In this document: positions 13,195-14,119 of the stretch, piece by piece
Layout of the letters: every line of letters begins with the position of its first letter
How positions within the stretch are numbered: the first letter of the stretch is position 1
Program-made: the position numbers and the translations under genes
The notes under the pieces: model-generated
Seen by the model: only the letters and a program-made list of their open reading frames with translations
Told to the model about the DNA's origin: nothing
The model's database searches: none
From: DATDOY01 sp035293045
GTDB taxonomy: Bacteria > Actinomycetota > Acidimicrobiia > IMCC26256 > JACPCJ01
Direction of reading: 5' to 3'
Assembly (NCBI GenBank): GCA_035293045.1
Contig: DATDOY010000061.1
Span: forward strand, 1-14,119
Length of the DNA: 14,119 nucleotides

Positions 13195-14090
13195 CAGTCG
13201 GCCTCGGCTGAAGGCAACGGCACGGCGATGGCGCGGCGCTTCTCGAACCGCATGAGCTCGGTGTATCCGGCGGCCCGCGCGGAAGCGAGCGCCTCGTCGA
13301 ACCCGCCCCCGATGCGGTCGGCCGTGTGCGCGTCGGAGGCAAACGTGAGGCCAACCCCGGCCGCGTGCATCGCGGCGAGGAGCTGCGGGCTTGGGTAGAG
13401 CTGTGAGATCGACTTCCGTAGCCCATTGGTGTTGAGTTCGATAGCCAGACCATTGGAGGTGGCCGCCTTGACGAGCCGCTCCTCACATTCGCGAGCTGCG
13501 TGCTCGGGCCAAACGCCGGCGATCTTGATCTTGTCAAGGTGGGCCAGGACATCGCACGCGCCGCTCGCAGCCATCTCTTCGATGGCGGCCGTATACGCCA
13601 GCCACGCCTCGTCGGAGTCGCGCCGTGCCCACTCGGCGGCCTGCACCGGATCCGAGGTGTTGTCGTAACCCCACGCGCCGATCCAGTGCACGGCCCCGAG
13701 CAGCACGTCCCAGTCATAGGGTGCGAGCAGTTCGACCACCTCGGCCATCCGACCGGGGACGAGGTCCACCTCGAGCCCCATCAAAACGCGACAGCCGTCG
13801 ACTGGCTCGGATGCGGCCGCCGACACAATGTCGACATAGTCGGCCAAGGATTGTTCGAGACGCTCGTCCTCGACCTCCCGCAGGGTATTGGCCACGAGCG
13901 CCGGGTCCGGATCGTTCGCCCACCAGTCGCCGAAGGCGTCCTGCACGTCGGGGAAACGGTACAGGTGCTCGGTGATCGCGATCTCCGTGAGTCCGGCCGC
14001 CGCGCCGGCGCGCGCGTACGCCCGCACGTCCTCCGTGCCGAACACCCGCGATTCGCCGTGGTCGACGAGGTGGAGGTGGTAGTCGATCAA
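13194..14090 (-). CDS. PHP-domain phosphoesterase, histidinol-phosphatase (HisK/HisJ) type
   Basis: 298 aa, cytoplasmic. The PHP metal-site residues are all present: DYHLHLVDH (His5, His7, His11), AITEH (Glu41, His42), GLEVDL (Glu107), GAVHWIG (His135), DVLAHLDKIK (His184) and ASDAH (Asp253, His255), with ELNTNGLRK between the last two. This pattern matches PHP-type histidinol-phosphate phosphatases, which hydrolyse L-histidinol phosphate in histidine synthesis. No other his gene is nearby, so another phosphomonoester substrate is possible. The TTG at 14090 is chosen because the conserved DYHLH motif begins two codons later, and a TAACCT -10 box ends 7 nt upstream (leaderless). The TGA overlaps the ATG of pdtaS, so the two genes should form an operon. 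Confidence 0.87.
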   Translation of the reverse strand: MIDYHLHLVDHGESRVFGTEDVRAYARAGAAAGLTEIAITEHLYRFPDVQDAFGDWWANDPDPALVANTLREVEDERLEQSLADYVDIVSAAASEPVDGCRVLMGLEVDLVPGRMAEVVELLAPYDWDVLLGAVHWIGAWGYDNTSDPVQAAEWARRDSDEAWLAYTAAIEEMAASGACDVLAHLDKIKIAGVWPEHAARECEERLVKAATSNGLAIELNTNGLRKSISQLYPSPQLLAAMHAAGVGLTFASDAHTADRIGGGFDEALASARAAGYTELMRFEKRRAIAVPLPSAEAD

Positions 14091-14097
14091 GACCCAA

Positions 14098-14103
14098 AGG
14101 TTA
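14098..14103 (-). promoter_or_regulatory. Predicted -10 box of the PHP-pdtaS operon (leaderless start)
   Basis: On the minus strand TAACCT is followed by 7 nt and the TTG start at 14090. The -35 region lies at or beyond the window edge. If correct, the operon begins at the TTG codon. Confidence 0.55.
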
Positions 14104-14119
14104 GAGGTGGACGGCGGTC

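Noticed and set aside
11989..13398. 469-codon plus-strand frame opposite pdtaS
   Set aside because: Antisense shadow; the minus strand shows a full histidine kinase domain series.

Overview
The window looks like chromosomal DNA of a high-GC actinobacterium. The evidence is a WhiB-type [4Fe-4S] regulator, a PdtaS-type sensor kinase, a 2-oxoglutarate dehydrogenase carrying its own acyltransferase (E2) domain (the actinobacterial Kgd design), frequent GTG/TTG starts, and several genes whose -10 box sits 6-8 nt before the start codon (leaderless style). A deep-branching group such as Acidimicrobiia is possible, but the sequence alone cannot place it.

Layout. Positions 1-3833 (+) hold the 3' end of a class II DAHP synthase (shikimate pathway), which overlaps by 4 nt a complete kgd (2-oxoglutarate to succinyl-CoA). 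Kgd has a Pro/Gly linker built from a 36-bp tandem repeat. Positions 3841-5190 form a block bracketed by two copies of the same 52-bp palindrome. It holds a two-helix membrane protein and an AbiEi-like/DUF559 (Vsr-like nuclease fold) protein whose stop codon lies in the loop of the second palindrome. Positions 5237-6526 (-) hold a DapA-type aldolase followed by a small four-helix membrane protein. Divergent from dapA is a TauE/SafE-type anion exporter (6583-7353, +). Its 3' end overlaps that of a DedA-PAP2 fusion (7320-8738, -), a likely lipid-carrier flippase/phosphatase. Upstream of the fusion on the same strand is a type 5 uracil-DNA glycosylase, udgB.

Positions 9486-14090 hold a diacylglycerol-kinase-family gene (+), a glycerophosphodiester phosphodiesterase (-), whiB1 (+), the histidine kinase pdtaS (-) and a PHP-family histidinol-phosphatase-like gene (-) coupled to pdtaS. 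The convergent whiB1/pdtaS pair matches Mycobacterium tuberculosis (Rv3219/Rv3220c), which supports both names.

The window is mostly housekeeping plus signalling. The least explained elements are the duplicated palindrome next to a Vsr-like nuclease gene, a perfect operator-like palindrome inside the whiB1 promoter, a G-quadruplex motif in udgB, and the DedA-PAP2 fusion. No tRNA, rRNA, CRISPR array, insertion sequence or phage gene was seen. No stretch above 300 bases lacks a gene.
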